Shown: positions 48,025 through 57,156, counted from the first letter of the stretch. The stretch is 64,000 nucleotides of DNA from Solirubrobacteraceae bacterium (GCA_031177685.1 JAPSGI010000017.1:1-64000), one strand, 5' to 3'. Translations and numbers: made by a program. Notes: generated from the letters alone by a model not told the origin.

Positions 48025-48863
48025 AAGGCCAGCCGGCCGAACTTCTCGCGCAGGCGGTGGTAGAAGGTCGCGCCCGCCAGCTGAGCGAGCACGGCCTGGC
48101 AGTCGACGAACCGCAGCTCCAGCGCCGCACCGGGCTCCAGCTCGCAGGCGACGCGCCCGTCCACCGTCACGTCCGCGGGCTCCTCGCGCGAGCGGTTGGA
48201 GACGGTGAGCACGTCGTGCGGCGCCACCACCAGCGTGCGGGCGGTGAGCGAGTGCGGCGCGATGAACGAGACGACCCAGCCCTCCACCCCCCACGCCATC
48301 ACGGGACCGCCGTTGGCCAGGTTGTAGCCGGTGGACCCCGCGGGCGTGGAGACCACCAGCCCGTCGCAGCGCACGCGCCCGATTTCGTCCGCGCCGATCG
48401 CGTAGGCGAGGTCGGCCACCCGGAATCCGGCCTTGCGGTGGAAGCTCACGTCGTTGATCGCGCGATGCTCCTCGCCGTCGATCCGCACGAGGATCGCGGG
48501 CAGCTCCATCCGGTCGAACTCGCCGGTCATGGCGCGGCGCAGGCCGTCCTCCAGCTCGTCGGGGTCCACGGTGGCCAGGAACCCCACCTCGCCGAAGTTC
48601 ACGGCGAACACGGGGATCCCGGTCCGCGAGTAGCGGCGCAGCGCGGTCAGGATCGTGCCGTCGCCGCCCAGGACGACGCAGAGGTCCGGCCGCACCTCGC
48701 CGTTGGGCGCCACGCCTGGGTCATCGGGCGACAGCCCGTGCTTGGACATCTCCTCAGGGTCGAGCCGCAGCGTCGCGCCCGCCTCGCCGGCCAGCCGGCG
48801 CAGCGTCCCCAGCGCGCCGGCGACCTGCTCGGGCCGCCGGTGCGTCAGCACCGCGATCTCCAT
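48021..48863 (-). CDS. nadK: NAD kinase
   Basis: LCVVLGGDGTILTALRRYSRTGIPVFAVNFGEVGFL, GLVVSTPAGSTGYNLANGGPV. Confidence 0.95.
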   Translation of the reverse strand: MEIAVLTHRRPEQVAGALGTLRRLAGEAGATLRLDPEEMSKHGLSPDDPGVAPNGEVRPDLCVVLGGDGTILTALRRYSRTGIPVFAVNFGEVGFLATVDPDELEDGLRRAMTGEFDRMELPAILVRIDGEEHRAINDVSFHRKAGFRVADLAYAIGADEIGRVRCDGLVVSTPAGSTGYNLANGGPVMAWGVEGWVVSFIAPHSLTARTLVVAPHDVLTVSNRSREEPADVTVDGRVACELEPGAALELRFVDCQAVLAQLAGATFYHRLREKFGRLAF

Positions 48864-49663
48864 CAGACGTCCGTCTCCGCGACCGCCGCCTCCAGGTCGT
48901 CCACGGCCCCCGCGCGCCCGTCCTCCGCCAGCCACGCGAACGTCTCCAGGTTCCCCTTGGGGCCGGGCAGACCCGACGGCGCGAACCCCAGCACCGACGC
49001 GCCGAGCCGCCGCGCCGCCCGCGCGACCGCCACCACGGCGTCGCGCCGCGCCGCGGGATCGCGCACCACGCCGCCCTTGCCGACGTGCTCGCGCCCGGCC
49101 TCGAACTGCGGCTTGACCAGCACGAGCGCGTCGAAGCGCGGCGCGGCGCAGGAGAGCACCGCGGGCAGGACCTTCGCCGCGGAGATGAAGGACACGTCCA
49201 TGACGATCAGGTCGGGCGCGTAGGGCAGCGACGCGGGCTCGAGGTCGCGCGCGTTGACGCGCTCGCGCACGGACACGCGCGGATCGTTGCGCAGGCGCCA
49301 GTGCAGCTCCCCGTAGGCGACGTCGAGCGCCACCACGTGCGCGGCGCCGCGCTGGAGCAGGCAGTCCGTGAACCCGCCGGTGGAGGCGCCGACGTCGAGC
49401 GCCTGGCGGCCCGCGACCTCCACGCCCGTGGCGTCCAGCGCGTTGGCCAGCTTGCGCCCGCCGCGCGAGACGAACTCGGGGGCGTCGTCCACGTGCACGG
49501 CCACGTCGTCGGTCACCAGCTGCCCCGGCTTCTCCGCGCGGCGGCGATCCTCGCCCAGGCGCACCTCGCCCGCCAGCACGGACGCCGCCGCGCGGCTGCG
49601 CGTGGCGTAGACGCCCCGCTGCGCGAGCAGCGTGTCCAACCGCACCTTCGTCGCCTTGGACAT
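48863..49663 (-). CDS. tlyA: TlyA family rRNA methyltransferase/hemolysin
   Basis: S4 domain RLDTLLAQRGVYATRSRAAASVLAGEVRLG; ALDVGASTGGFTDCLLQRGAAHVVALDVAYGELHWRLR; LVKPQFEAGREHVGKGGVVRDP. Confidence 0.95.
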   Translation of the reverse strand: MSKATKVRLDTLLAQRGVYATRSRAAASVLAGEVRLGEDRRRAEKPGQLVTDDVAVHVDDAPEFVSRGGRKLANALDATGVEVAGRQALDVGASTGGFTDCLLQRGAAHVVALDVAYGELHWRLRNDPRVSVRERVNARDLEPASLPYAPDLIVMDVSFISAAKVLPAVLSCAAPRFDALVLVKPQFEAGREHVGKGGVVRDPAARRDAVVAVARAARRLGASVLGFAPSGLPGPKGNLETFAWLAEDGRAGAVDDLEAAVAETDV

Positions 49664-49688
49664 CGGGGGAACGCTACCTTCCAGACCC

Positions 49689-49928
49689 ATGGCGAACCGA
49701 CTTCCGAGCCTTATCGCACGCGGCCGGGCCATTCCGTGGGCGACCGTCCTGACCGTCGCGGCGCAGGTCGCGCGGGAGGGCAAGAGCCGCTGGGATCGCC
49801 TCAGCAAGCGCGAGCAGGACGAGCTCGTGCGCATCGTGCGCAAGGCGCCGCGGGGCCCGTCGGCCTTCAGCGCGCAGGACCGCGCGCAACTTCGCCGCAT
49901 CGTGCGCAAGGTCGCCGCCCTCCACTGA
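49689..49928 (+). CDS. conserved hypothetical small protein (79 aa)
   Basis: MANRLPSLIARGRAIPWATVLTVAAQVAREGKSRWDRLSKREQDELVRIVRKAPRGPSAFSAQDRAQLRRIVRKVAALH. Confidence 0.65.
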   Translation: MANRLPSLIARGRAIPWATVLTVAAQVAREGKSRWDRLSKREQDELVRIVRKAPRGPSAFSAQDRAQLRRIVRKVAALH

Positions 49929-49974
49929 CTTGCGTGTCGTTGAGCCGGCTATAGCGGCTCAAAGGCACGCAAGT
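49928..49974. terminator. two-tier hairpin, probable terminator
   Basis: ACTTGCGTG-TCG-TTGAGCCG-GCTATAG-CGGCTCAA-AGG-CACGCAAGT immediately after a stop codon. Confidence 0.7.
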
Positions 49975-50036
49975 TCGCGGGGACGACGCGGGCCGGGAAT
50001 GCGGGCGGGCTCGTCGTGTGTGCGGGGTCACACACG

Positions 50037-50052
50037 TTGACTGGCCAGTCAA
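50037..50052. promoter_or_regulatory. perfect 16-bp palindrome, candidate TetR-type operator
   Basis: TTGACTGGCCAGTCAA five nt before the ATG at 50058; preceded by hairpin GTGTGTG-CGGGGT-CACACAC (50016-50035). Confidence 0.55.
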
Positions 50053-50057
50053 CCAAC

Positions 50058-50423
50058 ATGGATCTCGCCATGACCGCACTGCGCCTCATCTCCCTTCCCA
50101 CGCACGGCCTGCTGGAGCTGGCCGGCGGGATCGCCCTGATGGCGGCTCCCTTCGTCCTCGGCTTCACCGCGGCGGGGCTGGTGGCCGCCGTGGTCGTGGG
50201 CGCCCTGGTCGTCGGGCTGGCCCTCTCGGCCGCCACGACGGACGGCTCGGGCCTCCCGATCTCCGCCCACTTCGCCTTCGACCGCGGCATCGCGGTGGGC
50301 CTGCTGGGCGGCGCGCTGATCCTGGGCCTGGCCGGCGACGTCGCCGCCGCGGCGGTCTTCGCCGCCGCCGCGCTCGGGCAGGCCGCGCTGAACATCACGA
50401 CTCGCTACACGGCGAGGGCGTGA
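50058..50423 (+). CDS. small multi-TM membrane protein (SPW-repeat-like)
   Basis: MDLAMTALRLISLPTHGLLELAGGIALMAAPFVLGFTAAGLVAAVVVGALVVGLALSAATTDGSGLPISAHFAFDRGIAVGLLGGALILGLAGDVAAAAVFAAAALGQAALN. Confidence 0.75.
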   Translation: MDLAMTALRLISLPTHGLLELAGGIALMAAPFVLGFTAAGLVAAVVVGALVVGLALSAATTDGSGLPISAHFAFDRGIAVGLLGGALILGLAGDVAAAAVFAAAALGQAALNITTRYTARA

Positions 50424-50484
50424 CCCGAACTTCCCTCATCGATCCAAGCCCCATCACATAGCAACATCTCTCCTCCCTAAGAAG

Positions 50485-50510
50485 CGGCCCGCCTCCCCCA
50501 AGGCGGGCCG
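50485..50510 (+). terminator. rho-independent-like terminator
   Basis: CGGCCCGCC-TCCCCCAA-GGCGGGCCG followed by TTTCGCTTT. Confidence 0.7.
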
Positions 50511-50539
50511 TTTCGCTTTCCGGGGCTACACTCGCCCGG

Positions 50540-51205
50540 ATGGCGAGCGGGACCGCCGAGCCGCAGGAATTCCTCCCGGCGCTGCGCTTTCGCCGGCTGA
50601 CGCCGTACTTCGACCACGTCGTGCGGCTCACCATGCGCGAGGCGACGTTCAAGCGCCGGCTGCTGGACGGGCTCGCGCTGCAGCCCGGCGAGCGCGTGCT
50701 CGACGTGGGCGCGGGCACGGCCACGCTCGCCATCGAGCTCAAGCGACGCACTCCGGGTGCGACCGTGGTGGGGCTGGACGCCGACCCGGACGTCCTGGCC
50801 CTCGGCCGCGCCAAGGCGGCGCAGGCGGGTTGCGAGGTCGAACTGGTCGAGGGACTGTCGAACGCGCTGCCCTTCCCCGACGCGAGCTTCGACGCCGTGG
50901 TCTCGACGCTGTTCTTCCACCACCTCGACGGCGAGGCCAAGCGCACGACGCTGCGCCAGGTGCGGCGCGTCCTGCGCCCCGGCGGGCGCCTGCACGTGGG
51001 GGACTTCACCCGGCCCGCCGACCCACTTCAGGCCGCGCTGAACTTCCCGGTGCGCGTGTTCGACGGATTCGCCGTGACCGCCGACAACGTGAGCGGCGGG
51101 CTGCCGCACCTGTTCGCCGCGGCGGGCCTCGAAGACGTACGCGAGCGCGACCGGCTGCGCACCGCGATGGGCACGCTCGCGCTGTGGAGCGCGCGGCGCC
51201 GCTAG
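50540..51205 (+). CDS. class I SAM-dependent methyltransferase
   Basis: RVLDVGAGTATLAIELKRRTPGATVVGLDADPDVLALGRAKA, DAVVSTLFFHHLDGEAKRTTLRQVRRVLRPGGRLHVGDF. Confidence 0.9.
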   Translation: MASGTAEPQEFLPALRFRRLTPYFDHVVRLTMREATFKRRLLDGLALQPGERVLDVGAGTATLAIELKRRTPGATVVGLDADPDVLALGRAKAAQAGCEVELVEGLSNALPFPDASFDAVVSTLFFHHLDGEAKRTTLRQVRRVLRPGGRLHVGDFTRPADPLQAALNFPVRVFDGFAVTADNVSGGLPHLFAAAGLEDVRERDRLRTAMGTLALWSARRR

Positions 51206-53148
51206 GCGCCGGCCAGCGCGGAGCGCGGGTCGCGCACCGCGGCCTCGATGCGCTCGGCGATCTTCTCGCCCGTGTAGCCGACCTCCTCGTGCAGGAGCGC
51301 CGGCTTGCCGTGCGTGACGTACCGGTCCGGCAGGCCCACCCGCAGGATGCGCGGCGTGGGGCCCGCTTCCGACAGCGCCTCCCACACGGCGGACCCGAAG
51401 CCGCCCATGAGCGTCCCCTCCTCCACCGTCACCAGCAGGTCGTGCTCGGCGGCCAGCTGGGCCATCAGCGCGGTGTCGATCGGCTTGGCGAAGCGCGCGT
51501 CGGCCACCGTGACGTCCAGCCCCGGCTCGGCGAGCAGCTCCGCGGCCTCCAGGCCCTTGCCGACGCCCGACCCGTAGCCGACGATCGCGACGCGCGAGCC
51601 CTCGCGCAGCACCTCGCCCGTACCGATCGGGATGGCCGCCGGCTCGGAGGGCAGCGCCACGCCGGCCGCCTCCCCGCGCGGGTAGCGCAGCGCGATCGGG
51701 CCCGCGTCGTGCTCGACGGCCGTGCGCAGCATGTGCACGAGCATCGCCTCGTCGCGCGGCGCCATCAGCACCATGTTGGGCAGCGGGCGCAGGTAGGCGA
51801 TGTCGAACGCGCCGTGATGCGTGGGGCCGTCGTCGCCCACCAGCCCAGCCCGGTCCATCGCGAACACCACGGGGAGCGACTGCAGGCAGACGTCGTGGAC
51901 GATCTGGTCGAAGGCGCGCTGCAGGAAGGTGGAGTAGATCGCGCACACGGGCTTGACGCCCTGCAGCGCCAGCCCCGACGCGAACAGCACCGCGTTCTGC
52001 TCGGCGATCCCCACGTCGAAGTAGCGGTCGGGCAGCTCCTTCTCCAGGATGTTCAGCCCGGTCCCCGAGTTCATGGCCGCGGTGATCCCGACCACCCGCT
52101 CGTCGCGCCGGCACTCGGCCACGAGCGCCTCGCCGAAGACCTTCGTGTACTGCGGCGGCGCGGGCTTGGCGGCCGGCTTGGCCGCCGCCTTGGCGGCCGC
52201 CGGGGCGCCGTTGGCGATCGACTTCGGCTTGGCGGCGTGCCATTTCTCCATGCCCTCGAGGTCGCCCTCCTCGGCGGGGGCGAAGCCCTTGCCCTTGACC
52301 GTCGCCACGTGGACGACGACCGGGCGCTCGGCCGCCAGCGCCTCGCGCAGCGCGCCGCGCAGCGCGTGCACGTCGTGGCCGTCGACCACGCCCATGTAGG
52401 CGAAGTCCAGCTCCTCCCACCACAGGCCCGGCGCCCAGAACGCCTTGATGGACTCCTTGAAGTGCGGACCGAACTGCTCGAAGCGCGCGCCGATGCCGCC
52501 GGGGAGCTTGGCCAGCCCGCCCTCCACGCCCTCGCGCGCCTTCCACAGCTTGGGGTTGAGGCGCATGCGGTTGAAGTAGCGCGACAGCGCGCCGACGTTG
52601 GGCGCGATCGACATCCCGTTGTCGTTGAGGACAACCACGAGCGGCGTCCCCAGGCCGCCCGCCAGGTGGACCGCCTCGAACGCCACGCCGCCGGTCATGG
52701 CGCCGTCGCCGATCACCGCGACCACGCGCCCGTCCTCGCCGTGGCCCATGCGCATGGCCTCCTTGAGGCCGACGGCGTAGCCGATCGAGGTGGAAGCGTG
52801 CCCGGCGCCCATCACGTCGTGCTCGGACTCGGCGATCGAGCAGAAGGGCGCCAGCCCGCCGTACGTGCGGATCGTGTCCAGGCGCTCGCGCCGGCCGGTC
52901 AGCACCTTGTGGGGATAGGCCTGGTGGCCCACGTCCCACAGGACCTTGTCGCGCGGGCTCTCCAGCACCGAGTGGACCGCGACCGCGAGCTCGCACGCGC
53001 CCAGGTTCGCGCCGAAGTGCCCCCCGATCTCGCCGATCGTCTCGATGATCAGCTCACGGACCTCCTGCGCGACCTGCTGCAGCTCGTCGTCGGAGAGCCC
53101 GTGCAGGTCGGCGGGGCCGTCGATGCGGTCGAGGAGGCGTTCGGTCAT
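51202..53148 (-). CDS. dxs: 1-deoxy-D-xylulose-5-phosphate synthase
   Basis: GGHFGANLGACELAVAVHSV, DVGHQAYPHKVLTGR, VAVIGDGAMTGGVAFEAVH, PTHHGAFDIAYLRPLPNMVLMAP. Confidence 0.96.
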   Translation of the reverse strand: MTERLLDRIDGPADLHGLSDDELQQVAQEVRELIIETIGEIGGHFGANLGACELAVAVHSVLESPRDKVLWDVGHQAYPHKVLTGRRERLDTIRTYGGLAPFCSIAESEHDVMGAGHASTSIGYAVGLKEAMRMGHGEDGRVVAVIGDGAMTGGVAFEAVHLAGGLGTPLVVVLNDNGMSIAPNVGALSRYFNRMRLNPKLWKAREGVEGGLAKLPGGIGARFEQFGPHFKESIKAFWAPGLWWEELDFAYMGVVDGHDVHALRGALREALAAERPVVVHVATVKGKGFAPAEEGDLEGMEKWHAAKPKSIANGAPAAAKAAAKPAAKPAPPQYTKVFGEALVAECRRDERVVGITAAMNSGTGLNILEKELPDRYFDVGIAEQNAVLFASGLALQGVKPVCAIYSTFLQRAFDQIVHDVCLQSLPVVFAMDRAGLVGDDGPTHHGAFDIAYLRPLPNMVLMAPRDEAMLVHMLRTAVEHDAGPIALRYPRGEAAGVALPSEPAAIPIGTGEVLREGSRVAIVGYGSGVGKGLEAAELLAEPGLDVTVADARFAKPIDTALMAQLAAEHDLLVTVEEGTLMGGFGSAVWEALSEAGPTPRILRVGLPDRYVTHGKPALLHEEVGYTGEKIAERIEAAVRDPRSALAGA

Positions 53149-54050
53149 GAGGTGCGGGTGTAGATGAAGTCGGTCACTTGCTCGAGCTCCGCCGCGGCGC
53201 CGGACGGCGCCGCCTCGGCCAGCGCCGCGCGGGCGCCGGCGTGCGACTCGGCCGCCAGCTCGCGGGCCCCCTCCAGGCCGTGGGCGCTGACGTAGGTCAG
53301 CTTCCCCAGCCGCTCGTCGCTGCCCCGCGGCTTTCCGAGGCTCGCCTCGGTCCCGGTGACGTCGAGGATGTCGTCCACGATCTGGAAGAGCACGCCCAGC
53401 TCGGCGGCGAAGGCGCGATAGGCGATTGTGGCAGGTTGGCTCGCTCGCCCAAGTAGCAGAACGCACTCGACCGCGGCGGCGATCAGCCGGCCGGTCTTGA
53501 GCTCGTGCAGGCGCCGGACGCCCGCGGGCCCGGGCTCCGTCGTCTCCGCCACGTCGGCGTACTGGCCGCCCACCATGCCCTGGACGCCGGTGGCGCCGGC
53601 CAGCTCGCGCGCGGCGGCCAGCACGTCGGCGGGGTCGCCCGCTTGGTCGCCGAGCAGCAGCCGGAAGGCCTCGGCGTACAGCGCGTCGCCGGCCAGGATC
53701 GCCACGTCCTCCCCGAAGCGCACGTGGCAGGTCGGACCGCCCCGGCGCAGGTCGTCGTCGTCCATTGCCGGCAGGTCGTCGTGGATCAGCGAGTACGTGT
53801 GGATCAGCTCCACCGCAGCGGCGAAGGGCAGGACGCCCGCGGGGTCGCGGCCGATGGCCTTGGCGGTGGCCAGCGCGAGCACCGGGCGGATCCGCTTGCC
53901 GCCCGCCAGCAGCGAATAGCGCATGGCCTCCTCCAGCCCGGCGGTGGCCGCCTCGCGCGAGAAGCGCAGGCCCGCGAGGTACTCCTCGACGGCCGCCTGC
54001 AGCTGCTCCGGGTAGCGCGTGGTCGCGCGCGTCACGATCACTGCGCGCAT
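53145..54050 (-). CDS. ispA: polyprenyl (farnesyl/geranylgeranyl) diphosphate synthase
   Basis: GGKRIRPVLALA, IHTYSLIHDDLPAMDDDDLRRGGPTCH (FARM), FQIVDDILDVTG (SARM). Confidence 0.93.
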   Translation of the reverse strand: MRAVIVTRATTRYPEQLQAAVEEYLAGLRFSREAATAGLEEAMRYSLLAGGKRIRPVLALATAKAIGRDPAGVLPFAAAVELIHTYSLIHDDLPAMDDDDLRRGGPTCHVRFGEDVAILAGDALYAEAFRLLLGDQAGDPADVLAAARELAGATGVQGMVGGQYADVAETTEPGPAGVRRLHELKTGRLIAAAVECVLLLGRASQPATIAYRAFAAELGVLFQIVDDILDVTGTEASLGKPRGSDERLGKLTYVSAHGLEGARELAAESHAGARAALAEAAPSGAAAELEQVTDFIYTRTS

Positions 54051-54078
54051 TGTCCCGCATCCGGGCCGGCGGGCAGTG

Positions 54079-54279
54079 CTACAGCAGGCTGTCCTGGCCG
54101 GGCGCGGGCTCGCTCGCGCGAGCCGCACGGTCCAGCTCGGCCGCCGCGCGCGACGCCAGCCGGGCGCACTCGGCGACCAGCTCGGCCGCCGCGCCGGCGT
54201 CGAGGTCGCCGGCGCGCAGACGTGCGGCGGCGTTCTCGAGGTCGCCGGCCAGGCTGTCGAGGTCGGGCGTCTCGGTCAT
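54079..54279 (-). CDS. xseB: exodeoxyribonuclease VII small subunit
   Basis: MTETPDLDSLAGDLENAAARLRAGDLDAGAAAELVAECARLASRAAAELDRA; small-subunit-like, weak length-limited match. Confidence 0.55.
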   Translation of the reverse strand: MTETPDLDSLAGDLENAAARLRAGDLDAGAAAELVAECARLASRAAAELDRAARASEPAPGQDSLL

Positions 54280-54686
54280 CGCGTGGAGGGATTCTGCCGC
54301 AGCTCCTCCAGCGCGGCGCCCAGGATCCCGTTGACGAACGCCGGAGCCTGCGCGGAGCAGAACGTCTTGGCCGTCTCCACGGCCTCCTCGATCGCGCCCT
54401 CCGCCGGGATCGGCGCCTCGCCGGGGAGCTCGCCGGCGTGGCGCAGCTCGTACAGCGCGGCGCGCAGGATCGAGCGCTCCAGCGGCGCGATGCGGTCCAG
54501 CGCCCAGCCGTGCGCGTGGCGCTCGATCAACGCGTCGAGCTCCTCGCGGTGGGCCTCCACCCCGCGCGCGAGCGACCGGGTGAAGGCGGACGCGTCGCGC
54601 GGCAGCGCCGCCTCGAGGTCCTGCCCCGTGGCGTCCTGCTGGTAGAGCGCGAAGACGGCCGCCCGCCGCTGGTCGCGCCGGCGCAC
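54276..54686 (-). CDS. nusB: transcription antitermination factor NusB
   Basis: RRRDQRRAAVFALYQQDATG...LDRIAPLERSILRAALYELRH...AIEEAVETAKTFCSAQAPAFVNGILGA. Confidence 0.94.
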   Translation of the reverse strand: MRRRDQRRAAVFALYQQDATGQDLEAALPRDASAFTRSLARGVEAHREELDALIERHAHGWALDRIAPLERSILRAALYELRHAGELPGEAPIPAEGAIEEAVETAKTFCSAQAPAFVNGILGAALEELRQNPSTR

Positions 54687-55246
54687 TACGCGCGCGAGAC
54701 GTACTCGCCGGAGCGGGTGTCCACCCGGATCGTCTCGCCCGTCTCGATGAACAGGGGGACCTGGATGGTCGCGCCGGTCTCCAGCGTGGCGGGCTTGTTG
54801 CCGCCGCCGGAGGCGGTGTCGCCTCGCAGCCCCGGCTCGGTTTCCGTGACCTCCAGGTTCACCGCGCTGGGCAGCTGGATGTCCGACGGCTGCTCGTCGA
54901 TGAACAGGACGTCGATCTCGTCGGATGGCTTGAGCCAGCGCAGCGTCTCCGCCAGCGTGCCCTGCGGGATCGTCATCTGCTCGTAGGTGGCGGCGTCCAT
55001 GAAGTGCGCGTCGGTCCCGTCCGCGTAGAGGAACTGCATCTTGCGCGACTCCGTCCGCACGGACCGGAACTTCTCTCCCGCGCGGAACGTCCTGTCGATG
55101 ACCGCACCGTCGGACGCCCGCCGCAGCTTCGTGCGCACGAACGCCCCGCCCTTCCCCGGCTTGACGTGCTGGAACTCGAGGACCTTGAAGACGACCCCGT
55201 CGACCTCGATGTGGTTGCCGTTCTTGAGCTGGTTGGTGGAGATCAT
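54686..55246 (-). CDS. efp: elongation factor P
   Basis: MISTNQLKNGNHIEVDGVVFKVLEFQHVKPGKGGAFVRTKLRRASDGAVIDRTFRAGEKF... Confidence 0.97.
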   Translation of the reverse strand: MISTNQLKNGNHIEVDGVVFKVLEFQHVKPGKGGAFVRTKLRRASDGAVIDRTFRAGEKFRSVRTESRKMQFLYADGTDAHFMDAATYEQMTIPQGTLAETLRWLKPSDEIDVLFIDEQPSDIQLPSAVNLEVTETEPGLRGDTASGGGNKPATLETGATIQVPLFIETGETIRVDTRSGEYVSRA

Positions 55247-55306
55247 GCTCGCGCGGAAGGCTAGTGGCGGTTCGCCTCGGACGGCGGTCACGTATATCGT
55301 CGCGCG

Positions 55307-55843
55307 GTGGGACCGGGGGTCGACATTCGCGTCGCCGTGCCCGACGACGCTGCGGCCGTCGCCCGGATCGGCCGCGCGGCGCTGCCCGCGCAGTACGCCG
55401 GGCAGGTCGACCAGGCGGCCATCGACGCCGCCGTCCGGCAGACGTACTCGGACGCGGCCGTGGCGGACTGCATCCGCCGCTGCGCCGACGCCGGCGACGC
55501 GCACTTCCTGGTGGCGGAGCAGGACGGACGGATCGCGGGATTCCTTCACTTCGACTGCTTCGGGCCCGAGCCCGAGCTGCACCGCCTCTACGTGTCCGCG
55601 CAGGTCCGGAGCCGCGGAACCGGCGCTGCGCTGCTGGACGCGTTGCACGAGCGGCTCGCGCCGCCGGGCGGCTACATGCTGCTGGTGGTCGCGGGCAACG
55701 ACCGGGCGGTCCGGTTCTACGAGCGTCAGGGGCTGCGCGTCGCCGAGGAGGTCGACGGCCTGACGTACTACCGCGAGCACATGGGCGTCGAGTTCCCGGC
55801 CGGCACGCGGCCGTTCGCGCTGCTGGTCATGCGCCGCGACTAG
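55307..55843 (+). CDS. GNAT N-acetyltransferase
   Basis: DIRVAVPDDAAAVARIGRAALPAQYAG...LHRLYVSAQVRSRGTGAALLDALHERL...VVAGNDRAVRFYERQGLRVAEEV. Confidence 0.9.
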   Translation: MGPGVDIRVAVPDDAAAVARIGRAALPAQYAGQVDQAAIDAAVRQTYSDAAVADCIRRCADAGDAHFLVAEQDGRIAGFLHFDCFGPEPELHRLYVSAQVRSRGTGAALLDALHERLAPPGGYMLLVVAGNDRAVRFYERQGLRVAEEVDGLTYYREHMGVEFPAGTRPFALLVMRRD

Positions 55844-56430
55844 GCCCGCGACTCGACGAACTCGCGCAGCACGGCCTTGCCGCCGCTGGCGACGGGCTCG
55901 CCGTGGGCGAACAGCAGCGCGTCGAAGTCCTCCTCGAGCAGCGGCACGAGCCCCTCGACGATGCCGGCCTTCACGGCCGCCGGGTCGTCGCCGAGGTACT
56001 GGTCGGGCGGGTGGCCGAGTCCGCCGTAGTTGACGATGCCGTCGCCGAAGGCCAGCGCGCCGGGGCCGGCGGCGACGTGCAGCGCGGCGTCGTCGGGGCA
56101 GATGCGCCCGAACGCGAGGACCCGGACACCGGGCGCGAGCTCGGCGCCGGCGTCGTAGCCCTGTACCTCCACGCCAGCGCCTTCGAACTCGTGCAGGCCG
56201 GAGCGGTGCGCCAGGACCGGCACGCCGAGGTCGGGGGCGCTGCGCAGGTGATGGCGCACGGTCAGCACCGCGCGCGCGACGTCGTGTCCCAGCCACTCCG
56301 GCCCCTCGCCCTCCGGCAGCAGCGGGTCCAGCGCCGTGCCCGAGTCCGTGAGCAGGTACGAGCTTACGTCCATGCCGAGGTTGGGATGGCGCGCCTGCCA
56401 GTGCAGGACGCCGGGGACGATCTCTCGCAT
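55840..56430 (-). CDS. MBL-fold-like hydrolase, degenerate metal site
   Basis: VPGVLHWQARHPNLGMDVSSYLLTDSGTALDPLLP...LLFAHGEPVASGGKAVLREFV; no HxHxDH motif. Confidence 0.65.
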   Translation of the reverse strand: MREIVPGVLHWQARHPNLGMDVSSYLLTDSGTALDPLLPEGEGPEWLGHDVARAVLTVRHHLRSAPDLGVPVLAHRSGLHEFEGAGVEVQGYDAGAELAPGVRVLAFGRICPDDAALHVAAGPGALAFGDGIVNYGGLGHPPDQYLGDDPAAVKAGIVEGLVPLLEEDFDALLFAHGEPVASGGKAVLREFVESRA

Positions 56431-56473
56431 GGGCGAAGCCTACGCTTGCACACGAATCTGATAATCTGATCCG

Positions 56474-56725
56474 ATGCAGCGGCTGACCGCAACCGAGGCG
56501 GCGCGTCGGTTTTCCGACGTTCTGGACGCCGTGGAGATGGGCCGCGAGAGCTTCGTGGTCGTCCGCCGCGGGCGTGAGGTGGCCACCATCTCCCCCGCCG
56601 TAGCAGCCACCGGGAAGCGCCTGAATACGCTGCTCGACCAGCACCGCCCAGACCCGGGCTGGTCACGTGAGCTGCAGGAGATGCGCGCCTCGCTCGTCGA
56701 GGACGCGGACGCATGGAGCGACTGA
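56474..56725 (+). CDS. Phd/YefM-type antitoxin
   Basis: MQRLTATEAARRFSDVLDAVEMGRESFVVVRRGREVATISPAVAA. Confidence 0.88.
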   Translation: MQRLTATEAARRFSDVLDAVEMGRESFVVVRRGREVATISPAVAATGKRLNTLLDQHRPDPGWSRELQEMRASLVEDADAWSD

Positions 56726-57111
56726 TCGTCGACACAACGGTCCTCGTCGCGGCCGAACGCGCTGGGTCCGGTCTGGCCGACGCCATCGGAGACGCCGACG
56801 ACGTCGCCATCGCCGCCGTCACAGCAGCGGAGCTGCTCGTCGGCGTCGAGTTGGCTGACGGCCGGCGGCGAAACCGGCGCGCGGCCTTCGTCGAGGCGGT
56901 GCTCGCCGAGATTCCCGTCGAGCCGTATGACGTCGAGACGGCCCACGCGCATGCCGGTCTGCTCGCGCACACACGGCGCAGCGGCCGCGTGCGCGGCGCA
57001 CACGACCTCCTGATCGCGGCCACCGCCATCGCGACCCGTCGCGCCGTCGTCACCGACGACGCCGCCGGGTTCGACGGCTTGCCCGGACTGGAGCTGCGCT
57101 CCGGCGGTTGA
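56713..57111 (+). CDS. vapC: PIN-domain (VapC-type) toxin
   Basis: LIVDTTVLVAAERAG, AAVTAAELLVGVELADG, GAHDLLIAATAIATRRAVVTDDAAGFDGLPGL; overlaps the antitoxin gene. Confidence 0.9.
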   Translation: MERLIVDTTVLVAAERAGSGLADAIGDADDVAIAAVTAAELLVGVELADGRRRNRRAAFVEAVLAEIPVEPYDVETAHAHAGLLAHTRRSGRVRGAHDLLIAATAIATRRAVVTDDAAGFDGLPGLELRSGG

Positions 57112-57156
57112 CAGCGGCCTCCGCGAAGACCACGATGGGCGCATGGCGGGCGGGGC

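Noticed and set aside
43583-48208. 1541-aa plus-strand ORF
   Set aside because: Antisense to steB, steA and recN and off-frame over the methyltransferase; composition is non-coding.
52150-52210. Ala/Lys/Pro-rich repeat-like stretch as a separate element
   Set aside because: It is an in-frame low-complexity linker (PAAAKAAAKPAAKPAPPQ) within dxs.
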